Origin: Heyndrickxia acidiproducens DSM 23148 | Lineage (GTDB): Bacteria > Bacillota > Bacilli > Bacillales > Bacillaceae_C | Length of the DNA: 64,000 bases | Reading direction: 5' to 3' | Assembly (NCBI RefSeq): GCF_000374345.1 | Contig: NZ_KB893976.1 | Coordinates: 1-64,000 of the forward strand | In this document: positions 17,502-27,387 of the stretch, piece after piece | Layout: each line of letters begins with the position of its first letter | Numbering within the stretch: the stretch's first letter is position 1 | Program-made: the position numbers and the translations under genes | The notes under the pieces: generated by a model | The model's input: the letters and a program-made list of their open reading frames with translations, nothing else | What the model was told of the DNA's origin: nothing | Database searches by the model: none

Positions 17502-19903
17502 AGATTGCCAGTGTGATTGTCGATGTGCCTGCGATGCAGACCGACAAGCTGTTTGATTATTTGGTCCCCGAAAAGTGGGAAAATACGATCCTGCCGGGCA
17601 TGCGGGTGATCGTTCCTTTTGGGCCGCGGAAGATCCAGGGCTTTGTCACCGCTTTGAAAGCTGACTCGGAAGTGGAGCATTTGCGTGCGATCATCGAACC
17701 GCAGGATCTCGTGCCCGTATTAAACGGCGAGCTTTTGGCGCTCGGGGACTGGCTCGCGGAAGAAACGTTATGCCTGAAAATATCCGCTTACCAGGTAATG
17801 CTTCCGGCTGCGATGAAAGCCAAATATGAAAAGTCGATCAGAAGGCTGGATCATCAAGCCAACCCGCTTTTGGACGAGATGTTTGGAAACAAAGAAGAAA
17901 TCAGCTGGAAAGAGGCAGAGGCGCGCAACATCCTGCCGTCTTTGCAAAAAGAGGTTAAAAACGGTTCTGCGGAAGTCGTTTACGCAGTGAAAAGCAAAGC
18001 CAATAAAAAAATGGTGCGGATGATTTCCAGCCCGCTATCTTTAGATGAGTTGAATGAAAAGATTGGCACCATTCCCGGCAATGCTGTCAAACAAAAACAG
18101 CTACTGCAATTTTTCCTTGTCCATCCCGGTGCAGCTGTACCGGCGCCGGAGCTTGCCAAAACGGCCGATGCTTCTTCAGCCGCCATTAAAGCGCTCATTG
18201 AAAAAGGATGGCTGCGCGAAAAAAGGAAGGAACTGTACAGGGATCCTTATGAGCACAGCACCTTTCAAAAAAGTGATCCGCATGTCCTGACAACTGACCA
18301 AAAGCAGGCGATTCAGCCTGTCCTCTCATCCATCCGCGAAAACCGGAGCGAGACATTCCTGTTGTACGGCGTCACCGGAAGCGGAAAAACGGAAATTTAT
18401 CTGCAATCGATTCAGGCCGTGCTCAATGAAGGCAAAGAAGCAATTGTGCTTGTTCCGGAGATCTCGCTGACGCCGCAGATGGTGCACCGTTTTAAAAGCC
18501 GCTTTGGGAAGGATGTTGCTGTCCTCCACAGCGGCCTCTCAATCGGCGAGAAATACGATGAATGGCGGAAAATCATCCGTAAAGAAGTAAAAGTGGTGGT
18601 CGGGGCGCGGTCGGCGATTTTTGCACCTTTTGAAAATATCGGCATGATCATTATTGACGAAGAACATGAGAACAGCTACAAGCAGGAGGACAATCCGCGC
18701 TACCATGCCCGCGATGTCGCGATTTTCAGAAGCAAAATCCATCATTGCCCGGTTATTCTTGGCAGTGCTACACCGTCGCTCGAATCATTTGCGCGCGCTC
18801 AAAAGAATGTCTATACCTTATTAAGAATGGGAAAGCGGATGAATAACCAGCCGCTTCCGGATGTTTCCATTGTTGATATGCGCGAAGAACTGCGCACCGG
18901 CAACCGCTCAATGTTTTCAACAGCGCTTTTCGAAAAGCTGCAAGACCGGCTTGAAAAAAAGCAGCAGACCGTCCTGTTGTTAAATAAGCGGGGGTATTCG
19001 TCGTTTGTAATGTGCCGCGACTGCGGGTATGTAATGCAATGCCCGAACTGTGATATTTCTTTGACCTACCACCGCCATACAAATGAAATGAAATGCCATT
19101 ACTGCGGCTATCAAACATTTGTGCCGCAAGTTTGCCCTGAATGCGGCAGCAGCCATATCCGATACTTTGGGACCGGGACACAGAAAGTGGAAGAAGAACT
19201 GGGGAAACTTCTGCCCCACGCAAGGGTAATCCGAATGGATGTTGATACGACAAGCCGGAAAGGATCCCATGAGCGCCTGTTAAAAAGCTTTGCAAACGGG
19301 GAAGCAGATATTCTGCTTGGCACGCAAATGATTGCAAAGGGCCTTGATTTTCCGAATATTACCCTGGTTGGTGTTTTAAATGCCGACACAATGCTGCATT
19401 TGCCCGATTTTCGCGCCTCTGAAAAAACATTCCAGCTGTTAACGCAGGTGAGCGGGCGGGCGGGGCGCCATGAGCTTGCCGGCGAAGTTGTTGTGCAGAC
19501 ATACACACCGGAACATTACAGCATCCAGCTTGCCGGCGACCAGGACTATGAGAGTTTTTACCGGCAGGAAATGATGATGCGAAAAGTGGGTGCCTACCCG
19601 CCGTTTTACTATTTGGCATTGATCACCGTCAGCCATGAAAATGTAATGAAGACAGTGGCAGCGGCGGAAAAAATCGCCCGTTTCGTGCAGTCCCGCGTCT
19701 CCGGCCAAAGCGTTATTCTGGGCCCGGCGGCATGCCCTGTCCCGCGGATTAAAAATAGATATCGCTATCAATGTCTGATAAAATACAAGCATGAACCGAA
19801 ATTGAAAGAAACGTTGACTACCTTGCTGGAACACTTCCAGCATCAAATCGCATCTGAGGGATTAAGCATTTCAATTGATGTCAATCCTAATAGGATGATG
19901 TAA
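17498..19903 (+). CDS. priA: Primosomal protein N' (replication restart helicase PriA)
   Basis: PriA superfamily 2 helicase of 801 residues, which recognises stalled forks and reloads the replisome. The N-terminal DNA-binding domain is followed by the helicase core with Walker A GVTGSGKTEIY, DEEH box IIIDEEHENSYKQE and GSATPSLES. A zinc-binding insert with eight cysteines, from CRDCGYVMQCPNC to CHYCGY and CPECGS, binds two zinc ions. Motif VI is QVSGRAGRHELAG. I chose the ATG at 17498, four bases overlapping coaBC, matching homologues; a longer frame upstream is not supported. Confidence 0.95.
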   Translation: MKIASVIVDVPAMQTDKLFDYLVPEKWENTILPGMRVIVPFGPRKIQGFVTALKADSEVEHLRAIIEPQDLVPVLNGELLALGDWLAEETLCLKISAYQVMLPAAMKAKYEKSIRRLDHQANPLLDEMFGNKEEISWKEAEARNILPSLQKEVKNGSAEVVYAVKSKANKKMVRMISSPLSLDELNEKIGTIPGNAVKQKQLLQFFLVHPGAAVPAPELAKTADASSAAIKALIEKGWLREKRKELYRDPYEHSTFQKSDPHVLTTDQKQAIQPVLSSIRENRSETFLLYGVTGSGKTEIYLQSIQAVLNEGKEAIVLVPEISLTPQMVHRFKSRFGKDVAVLHSGLSIGEKYDEWRKIIRKEVKVVVGARSAIFAPFENIGMIIIDEEHENSYKQEDNPRYHARDVAIFRSKIHHCPVILGSATPSLESFARAQKNVYTLLRMGKRMNNQPLPDVSIVDMREELRTGNRSMFSTALFEKLQDRLEKKQQTVLLLNKRGYSSFVMCRDCGYVMQCPNCDISLTYHRHTNEMKCHYCGYQTFVPQVCPECGSSHIRYFGTGTQKVEEELGKLLPHARVIRMDVDTTSRKGSHERLLKSFANGEADILLGTQMIAKGLDFPNITLVGVLNADTMLHLPDFRASEKTFQLLTQVSGRAGRHELAGEVVVQTYTPEHYSIQLAGDQDYESFYRQEMMMRKVGAYPPFYYLALITVSHENVMKTVAAAEKIARFVQSRVSGQSVILGPAACPVPRIKNRYRYQCLIKYKHEPKLKETLTTLLEHFQHQIASEGLSISIDVNPNRMM

Positions 19904-19918
19904 CCAGAAAAGAAACGA

Positions 19919-20413
19919 GTGAGCAATTTGTCTACCATGGAAATTATCAAATACCCGGCCGCAGTACTGGAAGAAACTTGCGGGCCGGTTAAAACGTTCG
20001 ACCGGAATTTAAAGGAAACATTGGACCGCATGTATGAAACAATGCTTGCCTCGGACGGTGTCGGCCTTGCCGCTCCCCAGGTCGGGATTGCCAAACAGAT
20101 GGCGGTCGTGGATACCGGTGATGAAACGGGCAGAATTGATCTGGTGAATCCGAAAATCATTGCAAAACGCGGGGAGCAGACGGATATAGAGGGCTGTTTA
20201 AGCTTCCCGGGCGTGTATGGGACCGTTTCGCGTGCCTACCATGTAAAAGTAAGGGCCCAAAACGCGCACGGGAAAACGTTTATAATAGAAGCGGAAGATT
20301 TTCTGGCACGTGCGCTCCAGCATGAAATTGACCATCTGCATGGTGTTCTTTTTACCTCTAAAATTATCGAGTATGTAGATGAAGAAGATTTGGAGGAGGC
20401 TGATGATGAATGA
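19919..20413 (+). CDS. def: Peptide deformylase
   Basis: Metalloenzyme removing the N-terminal formyl group from new proteins. All three motifs are present: [18 protein letters not shown] (metal Cys) and HEIDHLHG (two metal His and catalytic Glu). The length, 164 residues from the GTG at 19919, is typical of type 1 enzymes. TTG 19928 and ATG 19937 are alternative starts and none has a strong ribosome binding site. It overlaps fmt by four bases, pairing deformylase with formyltransferase. Confidence 0.94.
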   Translation: MSNLSTMEIIKYPAAVLEETCGPVKTFDRNLKETLDRMYETMLASDGVGLAAPQVGIAKQMAVVDTGDETGRIDLVNPKIIAKRGEQTDIEGCLSFPGVYGTVSRAYHVKVRAQNAHGKTFIIEAEDFLARALQHEIDHLHGVLFTSKIIEYVDEEDLEEADDE

Positions 20414-21360
20414 CAAAAGTAGTGTTTATGGGGACACCGGAGTTTTCCATTCCGGTGCTGGAAACTTTGATCAAAGACGGCTATGAAGTGGTTGGCGTTG
20501 TCACGCAGCCGGACAGGCCGGTCGGCAGAAAACATGTGCTGACACCGCCGCCGGTGAAAGTGGCCGCCGAAAAATATAAGATCCCGGTATTTCAGCCTGA
20601 AAAATTGCGCCTGCCGGAAAATCTGGCACCCATTTTAGATTTAAAACCGGACGTAGTTGTTACCTGCGCGTACGGCCAGATTCTGCCGAAAGCCCTGCTT
20701 GATGCGCCCCCGTTTGGCTGTATCAATGTCCACGCCTCACTCCTGCCGGAACTGCGTGGCGGCGCGCCAATCCATTACGCAATTTTACAGGGGAAAAAGA
20801 AAACCGGCATTACGATCATGTATATGGCTGAAAAGTTGGACGCTGGCGATATCATCAGCCAGCGGGAAGTGAAAATTGAGGAAACCGATAATGTTGGCAC
20901 GCTTCATGAAAAGCTGAGCAAAACCGGGGCACAGCTTTTATCAGAAACACTGCCTGAAATCCTTAAAAATAACATTACACCTATCCCCCAGGATCATGAA
21001 AAAGCTACTTTTGCCCACAATATTACGCGCGAGCAGGAAAAAATTGACTGGCATAAAAACGGTGAAGAAATCTATAACCAGATCAGAGGGCTTTGCCCGT
21101 GGCCGGTAGCCTTTACTGTGCTTGAAGGAAAAAATCTAAAAATATGGAAAGCAGAAAAAGTGGTGCTGACGCAAAATGCCGCGCCGGGGACAATTGCCGG
21201 CTTGCAAAAAGATGGGATATTGATTGGCACAGGGGACAACACAGCCATTAAAGTTACAGAACTGCAGCCTGCCGGAAAAAAGAAAATGACGGCTGCACAA
21301 TTTTTAAATGGTATCGGTGCCCATCTTACCATTGGCATGAAGCTGGGAGACGAAAAATGA
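20410..21360 (+). CDS. fmt: Methionyl-tRNA formyltransferase
   Basis: Transfers formyl from 10-formyltetrahydrofolate to Met-tRNAfMet. The N-terminal catalytic domain has [11 protein letters not shown], the active-site [14 protein letters not shown] and the Asp in DAGDI. The C-terminal OB-like tRNA-binding domain starts near residue 205. It has 316 residues, full length. Both ends overlap neighbours by four bases (def, rsmB), so it sits in a tightly coupled operon. Confidence 0.95.
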   Translation: MTKVVFMGTPEFSIPVLETLIKDGYEVVGVVTQPDRPVGRKHVLTPPPVKVAAEKYKIPVFQPEKLRLPENLAPILDLKPDVVVTCAYGQILPKALLDAPPFGCINVHASLLPELRGGAPIHYAILQGKKKTGITIMYMAEKLDAGDIISQREVKIEETDNVGTLHEKLSKTGAQLLSETLPEILKNNITPIPQDHEKATFAHNITREQEKIDWHKNGEEIYNQIRGLCPWPVAFTVLEGKNLKIWKAEKVVLTQNAAPGTIAGLQKDGILIGTGDNTAIKVTELQPAGKKKMTAAQFLNGIGAHLTIGMKLGDEK

Positions 21361-22694
21361 GCAAAGAAAAGAAAAATGTCCGCGAAGCCGCTTTGGAGTT
21401 ATTGGAAGCAGTCGAGAAAAACCAGTCATACAGCAACCTGCTTCTGAATCATTTTATTGAAAAATACGGCATCAGAGGTCCGGATGCCGGGCTCCTGACC
21501 GAGATCACTTACGGGACTTTGCAGCGGAAGCAAACGCTCGACTTTTTTCTTGCCCCTTTCCTGCAGAAAAAAGTTGAACCTTGGGTGCGAAATTTATTAC
21601 GCCTGTCTTTATATCAAATGGTATACTTAGATAAAATCCCTGATCGCGCCATCTTGTTTGAAGCGGTAGAGCTGGCGAAAAAACGCGGCCACCGCGGCAT
21701 ATCCGGAATGGTAAACGGTGTCTTGCGTTCGGTCCAGAGGCGGGGACTTCCGAGTTTAAAAGAGATTCAGGATCCGCTGGAAAGATTATCAGTTGCCACC
21801 AGCCATCCGCGCTGGCTTGTCGAAAGGTGGGCGGAGCAGTACGGCTATAAAACAGCAAAAGAAATGTGCGAAGCGAACCTGGCTGCGCCTGTTCAGACGG
21901 CAAGGGTAAATATGAACCGGACAACAGTGGAAGAAGTGGCAAAAATGCTCGGGCAGGAAGGGTTTAAAATTCAACCAAGCCCGGTAGTTCCGGAAGCAAT
22001 CCGGTCATTAAAAGGAAATCTCGCCCGGTCGGCTGCTTTCCGTGAAGGCCTGATTACGATCCAGGATGAGAGCTCAATGTGCACGGCTTATGCGCTCGAT
22101 ATCCAAAAAGGCCAGCATATTCTCGATTGCTGCGCGGCGCCCGGCGGCAAAACGACGCATATTGCAGAAAAACTGCAAGGAACCGGAAGTGTCACGGCGC
22201 TCGATTTGCATGAGCACAAGATTAAGCTCATTCTGGACAATGCAAAAAGGCTTGGCCTCAGCCGGGTTGAAGCATTTGCAATGGACAGCAGGAAAGCAGG
22301 CAGCCGGTTTGCAAAAGAATCTTTCGACCGTATTTTAGTCGATGCACCGTGCTCAGGTTTCGGGGTTTTAAAAAGAAAACCGGATATTAAGTATGTAAAG
22401 TCGCTGAAAGATATCCATGCGCTGCAGCAGGTTCAGCTGTCCATTTTGTCAGAAGCAGCAGGGCTCTTGAAGCCAAACGGGATCCTGGTATTCAGTACCT
22501 GCACGGTGGATCATGAAGAAAACGCGGGAACCATCGAAACTTTTTTAGCGCACCATCCCGATTTTGAACCTTGTGCGCTCCAGGTGCCGGAAGCTTTGCA
22601 TTCCTATGTGGCGGACTACTACCGGCTGCAGATTTTTCCGCAGGATTTCGGCGGGGATGGCTTTTTTATTTCCAGCATTCGGAAAAAGGCATGA
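21357..22694 (+). CDS. rsmB: 16S rRNA (cytosine-967-C5) methyltransferase
   Basis: RsmB (Sun/YloM) methylates C967 of 16S rRNA with SAM. The N-terminal NusB-like domain (about 1-140) is followed by the methyltransferase fold with [32 protein letters not shown] (nucleophilic-cycle Cys) and [10 protein letters not shown] (catalytic Cys). It has 445 residues. The start overlaps the fmt stop. In B. subtilis rlmN follows; here prpC follows directly. Confidence 0.95.
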   Translation: MSKEKKNVREAALELLEAVEKNQSYSNLLLNHFIEKYGIRGPDAGLLTEITYGTLQRKQTLDFFLAPFLQKKVEPWVRNLLRLSLYQMVYLDKIPDRAILFEAVELAKKRGHRGISGMVNGVLRSVQRRGLPSLKEIQDPLERLSVATSHPRWLVERWAEQYGYKTAKEMCEANLAAPVQTARVNMNRTTVEEVAKMLGQEGFKIQPSPVVPEAIRSLKGNLARSAAFREGLITIQDESSMCTAYALDIQKGQHILDCCAAPGGKTTHIAEKLQGTGSVTALDLHEHKIKLILDNAKRLGLSRVEAFAMDSRKAGSRFAKESFDRILVDAPCSGFGVLKRKPDIKYVKSLKDIHALQQVQLSILSEAAGLLKPNGILVFSTCTVDHEENAGTIETFLAHHPDFEPCALQVPEALHSYVADYYRLQIFPQDFGGDGFFISSIRKKA

Positions 22695-22774
22695 GCTTGT
22701 CTGCCTGCTTTCCCGGAACAGAGGATTGCCGGCTGCCAAACGAAGAAACCAAGTGATAAAAAGAGGTGACCAAT

Positions 22775-23533
22775 ATGGAAACTGTCTATAAAACGGACAC
22801 GGGGAAAGTTCGCCAGCACAATGAGGATAACGGAGGAATTTTTTTGAATTCTGCGGGTGACCGTTTGGCGATTGTCGCTGATGGGATGGGCGGGCACAGG
22901 GCCGGCGATATTGCCAGTGAAATGACGGTTCAGCATTTTAAGGAAGCTTTTGAGAAACTTGAACAGATTGCCAGTGCCGAAGCTGCTGAAACCTGGCTGG
23001 CCGAGACCATTCGGATTGTGAACAGGCGCCTGTTTGAACATGCTGCGGGCCATCCCGAATGCGAAGGAATGGGCACAACCCTGGTGGCGGCAGTGTGCAC
23101 GGACCGTTTTGTGACCATTGCCAACATCGGCGACAGCCGTTGTTATATTTTTAATGATAACGGTTTTCACCAGCTGACCGAAGACCACTCATTGGTGAAC
23201 GAATTGGTGAAAACCGGCCAGATATCCAAAGAAGATGCCGAAAACCACCCCCATAAAAATGTAATTTTAAAGGCACTCGGAACAGAAGCATCAATCTCTC
23301 CTGACTTGCAGACGATTATTTTTGAAGAAGAAAATTATTTGCTGCTTTGTTCCGATGGGCTGTCCAATAAGGTGCAGGCTGAAAAAATGAAAGAAGTGCT
23401 GGAGCAGGATTTTCCTTTAGAAAGAAAAGCAGACATGCTTGTGGAACTGGCGAATCATAATGGCGGGGAAGATAATATCACCATCGTTCTGATTTCGTTT
23501 GTTAACGGTAAAGGCGGGTGCCAATCATGTTGA
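22775..23533 (+). CDS. prpC: PP2C-type serine/threonine phosphatase PrpC (Stp)
   Basis: Metal-dependent PPM phosphatase of 252 residues that reverses PrkC phosphorylation. It shows KTDTGKVRQHNEDN, the metal-binding DGMGGHRAGD, GTTLVAAV, NIGDSRCYI, DHSLVNEL, LLCSDGLSNKV and GGEDNIT, the full PP2C motif set. I chose the ATG at 22775, eight bases after AGAGG, over an in-frame GTG at 22766 that overlaps the ribosome binding site. It overlaps prkC by seven bases. Confidence 0.94.
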   Translation: METVYKTDTGKVRQHNEDNGGIFLNSAGDRLAIVADGMGGHRAGDIASEMTVQHFKEAFEKLEQIASAEAAETWLAETIRIVNRRLFEHAAGHPECEGMGTTLVAAVCTDRFVTIANIGDSRCYIFNDNGFHQLTEDHSLVNELVKTGQISKEDAENHPHKNVILKALGTEASISPDLQTIIFEEENYLLLCSDGLSNKVQAEKMKEVLEQDFPLERKADMLVELANHNGGEDNITIVLISFVNGKGGCQSC

Positions 23534-25665
23534 TCGGAAGGCGTATCAGCGGCCGCTACAAAGTATTAACCCTTATCGGCGGCGGCGGAATGGCAAACGT
23601 CTACCTGGCGCATGACATGATTTTGGATCGCAATGTTGCTGTGAAAATATTGCGGCTTGATTTTGCAAATGAACCGGAATTTATCAAAAGGTTCCACCGT
23701 GAGGCACAGTCGGCGACAAGCCTTGTGCATCCGAACATCGTCAGCATCTATGATATTGGTGAAGAAGACGACATCAACTATATCGTCATGGAAAATGTTG
23801 AAGGCATGACGCTTAAACAATACATACAGCAAAACGGCCCGGTTTCCGTTGAAAAAACTTTGGATATTATGGGGCAGTTAACGGCTGCAATTTTCCACGC
23901 CCACCAAAATCATATTATCCACCGTGATATTAAGCCGCAAAATATTTTGATTGATCACGATGGGGTGGTTAAAATTACCGATTTCGGCATCGCGATGGCT
24001 TTATCGGCCACCTCCATCACACAAACCAATGCCGTTCTTGGTTCTGTCCATTATCTTTCACCCGAACAGGCAAGGGGCGGAATGGCGACCTATAAATCAG
24101 ATATTTATGCACTTGGCATTGTCATGTTTGAACTTTTAACAGGAAGGCTGCCGTTCTCCGGGGAATCGGCTGTCTCGATCGCTTTAAAACACCTGCAAAC
24201 TGAAACACCCCCGCCGAAAAGGTGGAATCCTGATATTCCGCAAAGTGTTGAGAATATCGTATTAAAAGCAACGGCAAAGGACCCGTTTCACCGCTATAAT
24301 GACGCGGATGAAATGGGGGAGGACATCCGGACGGCACTAAATCCGGAACGGGCCAATGAACCGAAGTTTGATGTGCCGGAAGATGATGAAAAAACGATTA
24401 CAATGCCGGTGCTAACAGAAGCAAGGCCTGCTGCGGCCAAAAATGATGAAACCATTATGCTGAATGCCGCCGAAGAAAAAAAGGAAGCAAAAAAGGCGAA
24501 AAAGCACGGCAGAGAGAATAAAAAGCGCAGGAAAAAATGGCCTTTTGTACTTGGCTCACTCGCACTGCTAGCGGTTTTGGCGGGCCTTTTTGCTTTGTTG
24601 CTGCCGTCCATTTTAGGCCCGAAAACGGTGAGCGTTCCGGATATTAAGGGGAAAGAAGCAAGCGCGGCGGCAGCCGTCTTGGCTGCGCACGGCTTAAAAG
24701 CCGGTGAAAAAATCACAACGGCAAGTGAAACGGTACCGAAAGGAAAAATCATTAAAACGGATCCTTCGACCGGCGCAAATATTAAAGAAGGCACCGAAGT
24801 CACGCTTTATATCAGTGGCGGGAAGGCGAAGTACAGTCTTTCCGATTACACGGGCAGGCAGTATGATGACATTATCCGGTTGCTGAGCGGGGAACATTTT
24901 AAAGACATCCAAAAAGAAGAAGTGTATGATGACAGTATCGAGGGTACGATTCTTTCCCAGGATCCGAAGCCGAATGCCAAAGTCGTGCCGGAAAATACCG
25001 TCATTACGTTTAAGGTCAGCAAAGGTGTGGAAAAAGTGACCGTCCAGGATTTATCCGGTTTTTCAAAGAATGATCTCAACCATTATGCGAATGAATCCGG
25101 TTTTTCAATTGATTCGACGGAAAAAGCTTATTCCGATACGGTCAAAAAAGGACTGGTGATCTCACAGACACCGGCAGCGGGGGCCGTACTTGACAAGGGT
25201 TCTACGGTGAAAGTTGTGATCAGTAAAGGACAGGAAGAACTGCCGCCGAAAACCGTCCATAAAGAAGTGACGATTCCGTATGAACCGGACGAGACGGACA
25301 GCCATCCGGATGATACCGGGTCGGCGGACACATCCGTTACCGGTGATTCAAGCGGCACTGATTCAAATAGTAATGATTCAAAAAGCAATGACTCAAAAGA
25401 CACCGGCTCAGAAAACGCCAAAACAGACGGCCAATCGGATGATCAGGATCAGGGCAGGACGGTAGCTGCACCGGTGAAACAGGAAGTACAAATCTATATT
25501 GATGATATGAATCATAACATGTCGGATCCCGTTGAAACGTTTGAAATCACCAAAACGGTGAAAAAACAGCTCGAATTTACAATTGAGTCCGGGAAAACAG
25601 CAACCTACAAAATTGTCAGGGATGGAAAGGTGATCGAAGAAGATACGGTTTCTTATCCGGATTAA
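23527..25665 (+). CDS. prkC: PASTA-domain serine/threonine kinase PrkC
   Basis: Membrane kinase of 712 residues that senses muropeptides or wall precursors. The kinase domain (about 1-270) has GGGGMANVY, AVKIL (Lys), HRDIKPQN and DFG in ITDFGIAM. A basic linker and one TM helix (about 338-363) lead to three extracellular PASTA repeats (about 366-430, 434-500 and 501-570). A Ser/Asp-rich linker (about 588-642) with NDSK repeats follows, then a C-terminal beta-rich domain. The ATG at 23527 matches homologues (MLIGRRISGRY). Residues and length indicate a functional kinase. It is in an operon with prpC and upstream of rsgA, a known substrate pathway in B. subtilis. Confidence 0.95.
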   Translation: MLIGRRISGRYKVLTLIGGGGMANVYLAHDMILDRNVAVKILRLDFANEPEFIKRFHREAQSATSLVHPNIVSIYDIGEEDDINYIVMENVEGMTLKQYIQQNGPVSVEKTLDIMGQLTAAIFHAHQNHIIHRDIKPQNILIDHDGVVKITDFGIAMALSATSITQTNAVLGSVHYLSPEQARGGMATYKSDIYALGIVMFELLTGRLPFSGESAVSIALKHLQTETPPPKRWNPDIPQSVENIVLKATAKDPFHRYNDADEMGEDIRTALNPERANEPKFDVPEDDEKTITMPVLTEARPAAAKNDETIMLNAAEEKKEAKKAKKHGRENKKRRKKWPFVLGSLALLAVLAGLFALLLPSILGPKTVSVPDIKGKEASAAAAVLAAHGLKAGEKITTASETVPKGKIIKTDPSTGANIKEGTEVTLYISGGKAKYSLSDYTGRQYDDIIRLLSGEHFKDIQKEEVYDDSIEGTILSQDPKPNAKVVPENTVITFKVSKGVEKVTVQDLSGFSKNDLNHYANESGFSIDSTEKAYSDTVKKGLVISQTPAAGAVLDKGSTVKVVISKGQEELPPKTVHKEVTIPYEPDETDSHPDDTGSADTSVTGDSSGTDSNSNDSKSNDSKDTGSENAKTDGQSDDQDQGRTVAAPVKQEVQIYIDDMNHNMSDPVETFEITKTVKKQLEFTIESGKTATYKIVRDGKVIEEDTVSYPD

Positions 25666-25762
25666 CGGGGAAAAAGACCTTAAAGTCATTCCTTTTTTCG
25701 CCTTTTACCGCCCGGCCGGCCCGGGGGAATATACACCAAATATTGAACAAGGAAGTGGATCT

Positions 25763-26650
25763 ATGCCGGAAGGAAAAATCTTGAAGGCTTTAAGCGGGTT
25801 TTACTACGTCGCCGATAAGGAGAACAATGAGATTTACCAATGCCGTGGCAGGGGCATTTTCCGAAAAAATAAGATTACCCCTTTGGTCGGGGATTATGTC
25901 GTCTACCAGCAGGAAAATGGCCATGAAGGGTATATTTTGGAGATCCGCGAAAGAAAGAATGAATTGGTACGCCCGCCCATTGCCAACGTGGATCAGGCTG
26001 TTCTCGTTTTTTCGGCGAAAGAGCCGGATTTTAATACTGCACTCTTGGACCGTTTTTTGGTTTCAATCGAATCCAGACATGTCCATCCGCTGATTTTAAT
26101 CACCAAATGTGATTTATTGGGAGAAGATGAAAAGAAACAATTGGCTGAAACATTTGATGTTTACCGGAAGCTGGGGTATCCCGTTATTCTGTCATCTTCA
26201 AAAGAACAGTGGGGGCTGGACAGGCTGGGCCCTTATCTGCAGGATAAAATCTCGGTAGTTTGCGGCCAGTCTGGCGTGGGGAAAACTTCGATGCTTAACC
26301 GGCTCGACCCGGAACTCCGATTAAAAACGAACCAAATTTCAACGCATTTGGGTAGAGGAAAACATACAACCCGCCACGTTGAATTGATTCCGGCTGCAGG
26401 GGGACTGGTTGCAGACACACCCGGCTTTAGCTCGCTTGATTTTAATGAAATTGACGCATACGGCCTTGGGGATTGTTTCCCTGAAATCGCAGAGCGTGCC
26501 GGCGCATGCAAATTCCGCGGCTGCCTGCACCTGAACGAACCGCATTGCGCTGTGAAGCAGGCTGCCGGGCAAAAGGAAATCGCTTCTTTCCGGTATGACC
26601 ATTACATCCAATTTCTTCAGGAAATCCAAAACAGAAAGCCGAGGTATTGA
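25763..26650 (+). CDS. rsgA: Ribosome small subunit-dependent GTPase A
   Basis: Circularly permuted GTPase that checks late 30S assembly. An OB fold (about 1-65) precedes the GTPase domain, with G4 ITKCDLL ahead of the P-loop GQSGVGKTSMLNRL and G3 DTPGFSSLD. The C-terminal zinc site is CKFRGCLHLNEPHC. It has 295 residues. The ATG follows CAAGGAAG. The stop overlaps the rpe start region. Confidence 0.95.
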   Translation: MPEGKILKALSGFYYVADKENNEIYQCRGRGIFRKNKITPLVGDYVVYQQENGHEGYILEIRERKNELVRPPIANVDQAVLVFSAKEPDFNTALLDRFLVSIESRHVHPLILITKCDLLGEDEKKQLAETFDVYRKLGYPVILSSSKEQWGLDRLGPYLQDKISVVCGQSGVGKTSMLNRLDPELRLKTNQISTHLGRGKHTTRHVELIPAAGGLVADTPGFSSLDFNEIDAYGLGDCFPEIAERAGACKFRGCLHLNEPHCAVKQAAGQKEIASFRYDHYIQFLQEIQNRKPRY

Positions 26651-26652
26651 TG

Positions 26653-27300
26653 ATGGTTAAAATTGCACCTTCTATCTTGTCCGCTAATTTTTCAAAGCTT
26701 GGGGAAGAAGTAAAAGATGTTGAAAACGGCGGGGCGGACTGGATCCATATTGATGTCATGGACGGGCATTTTGTACCGAATCTGACAATGGGGCCGCTCG
26801 CTGTCGAAGCGGTGCGCCCGATTACAAAGCTTCCGCTTGATGTTCATTTAATGATTGAAAATCCCGGCCAATTTTTAGAGGCTTTTGCAAAAGCCGGGGC
26901 AGACTATATTTCAGTCCATGCTGAAGCGTGCCGGCATTTGCACCGCACCATCCAGCAAATCCGCAACCTGGGCGTCAAGCCGGGCGTTGTCATCAATCCG
27001 GCGACACCGGTTGATTGGATTGTGCCGATTCTTCCGGATGTCGATCTGGTACTGCTGATGACAGTCAATCCGGGCTTCGGCGGGCAGGCATTCATTGAAT
27101 CGGTTGTCCCGAAAATTGCACAAGTCTCCAAACTTGCCGCAGAACAGGACTTGAAAATTGAAATCGAAGTTGACGGCGGGATCAATCCGGCAACCGCCAA
27201 AAAATGCGCCAAAGCCGGTGCCACTGTGCTCGTAGCCGGCTCAAATATCTACCAAAATAAAAATCGTGAACAAGCAATCCAATCATTAAAAAACGTATGA
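26653..27300 (+). CDS. rpe: Ribulose-phosphate 3-epimerase
   Basis: Interconverts ribulose 5-phosphate and xylulose 5-phosphate in the pentose phosphate pathway. It is a TIM barrel with KIAPSILSANFSKLG, the metal His/Asp in HIDVMDGHFVPN, LDVHLMIENP, SVHAEA, MTVNPGFGGQ and EVDGGI. From the ATG at 26653 it has 215 residues, eight bases after GAGG; ATG 26650 and TTG 26647 are in-frame alternatives just upstream. It is coupled to rsgA. Confidence 0.94.
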   Translation: MVKIAPSILSANFSKLGEEVKDVENGGADWIHIDVMDGHFVPNLTMGPLAVEAVRPITKLPLDVHLMIENPGQFLEAFAKAGADYISVHAEACRHLHRTIQQIRNLGVKPGVVINPATPVDWIVPILPDVDLVLLMTVNPGFGGQAFIESVVPKIAQVSKLAAEQDLKIEIEVDGGINPATAKKCAKAGATVLVAGSNIYQNKNREQAIQSLKNV

Positions 27301-27387
27301 TAATAGAATGTTGCAAAAACATTCGGGATACTCGCCGGCGCTAAATGCCGGCTTTTCATTACCCAATGCCAGGAGGAATGATGCAAA

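Noticed and set aside
18768-19337. A 189-codon minus-strand open frame inside priA
   Set aside because: It lies fully antisense to the zinc-binding region of priA and has no family features.
27301-27387. GCCGGC hairpin and possible TPP riboswitch before thiN
   Set aside because: The hairpin has only a broken T run and no TPP aptamer blocks are present.
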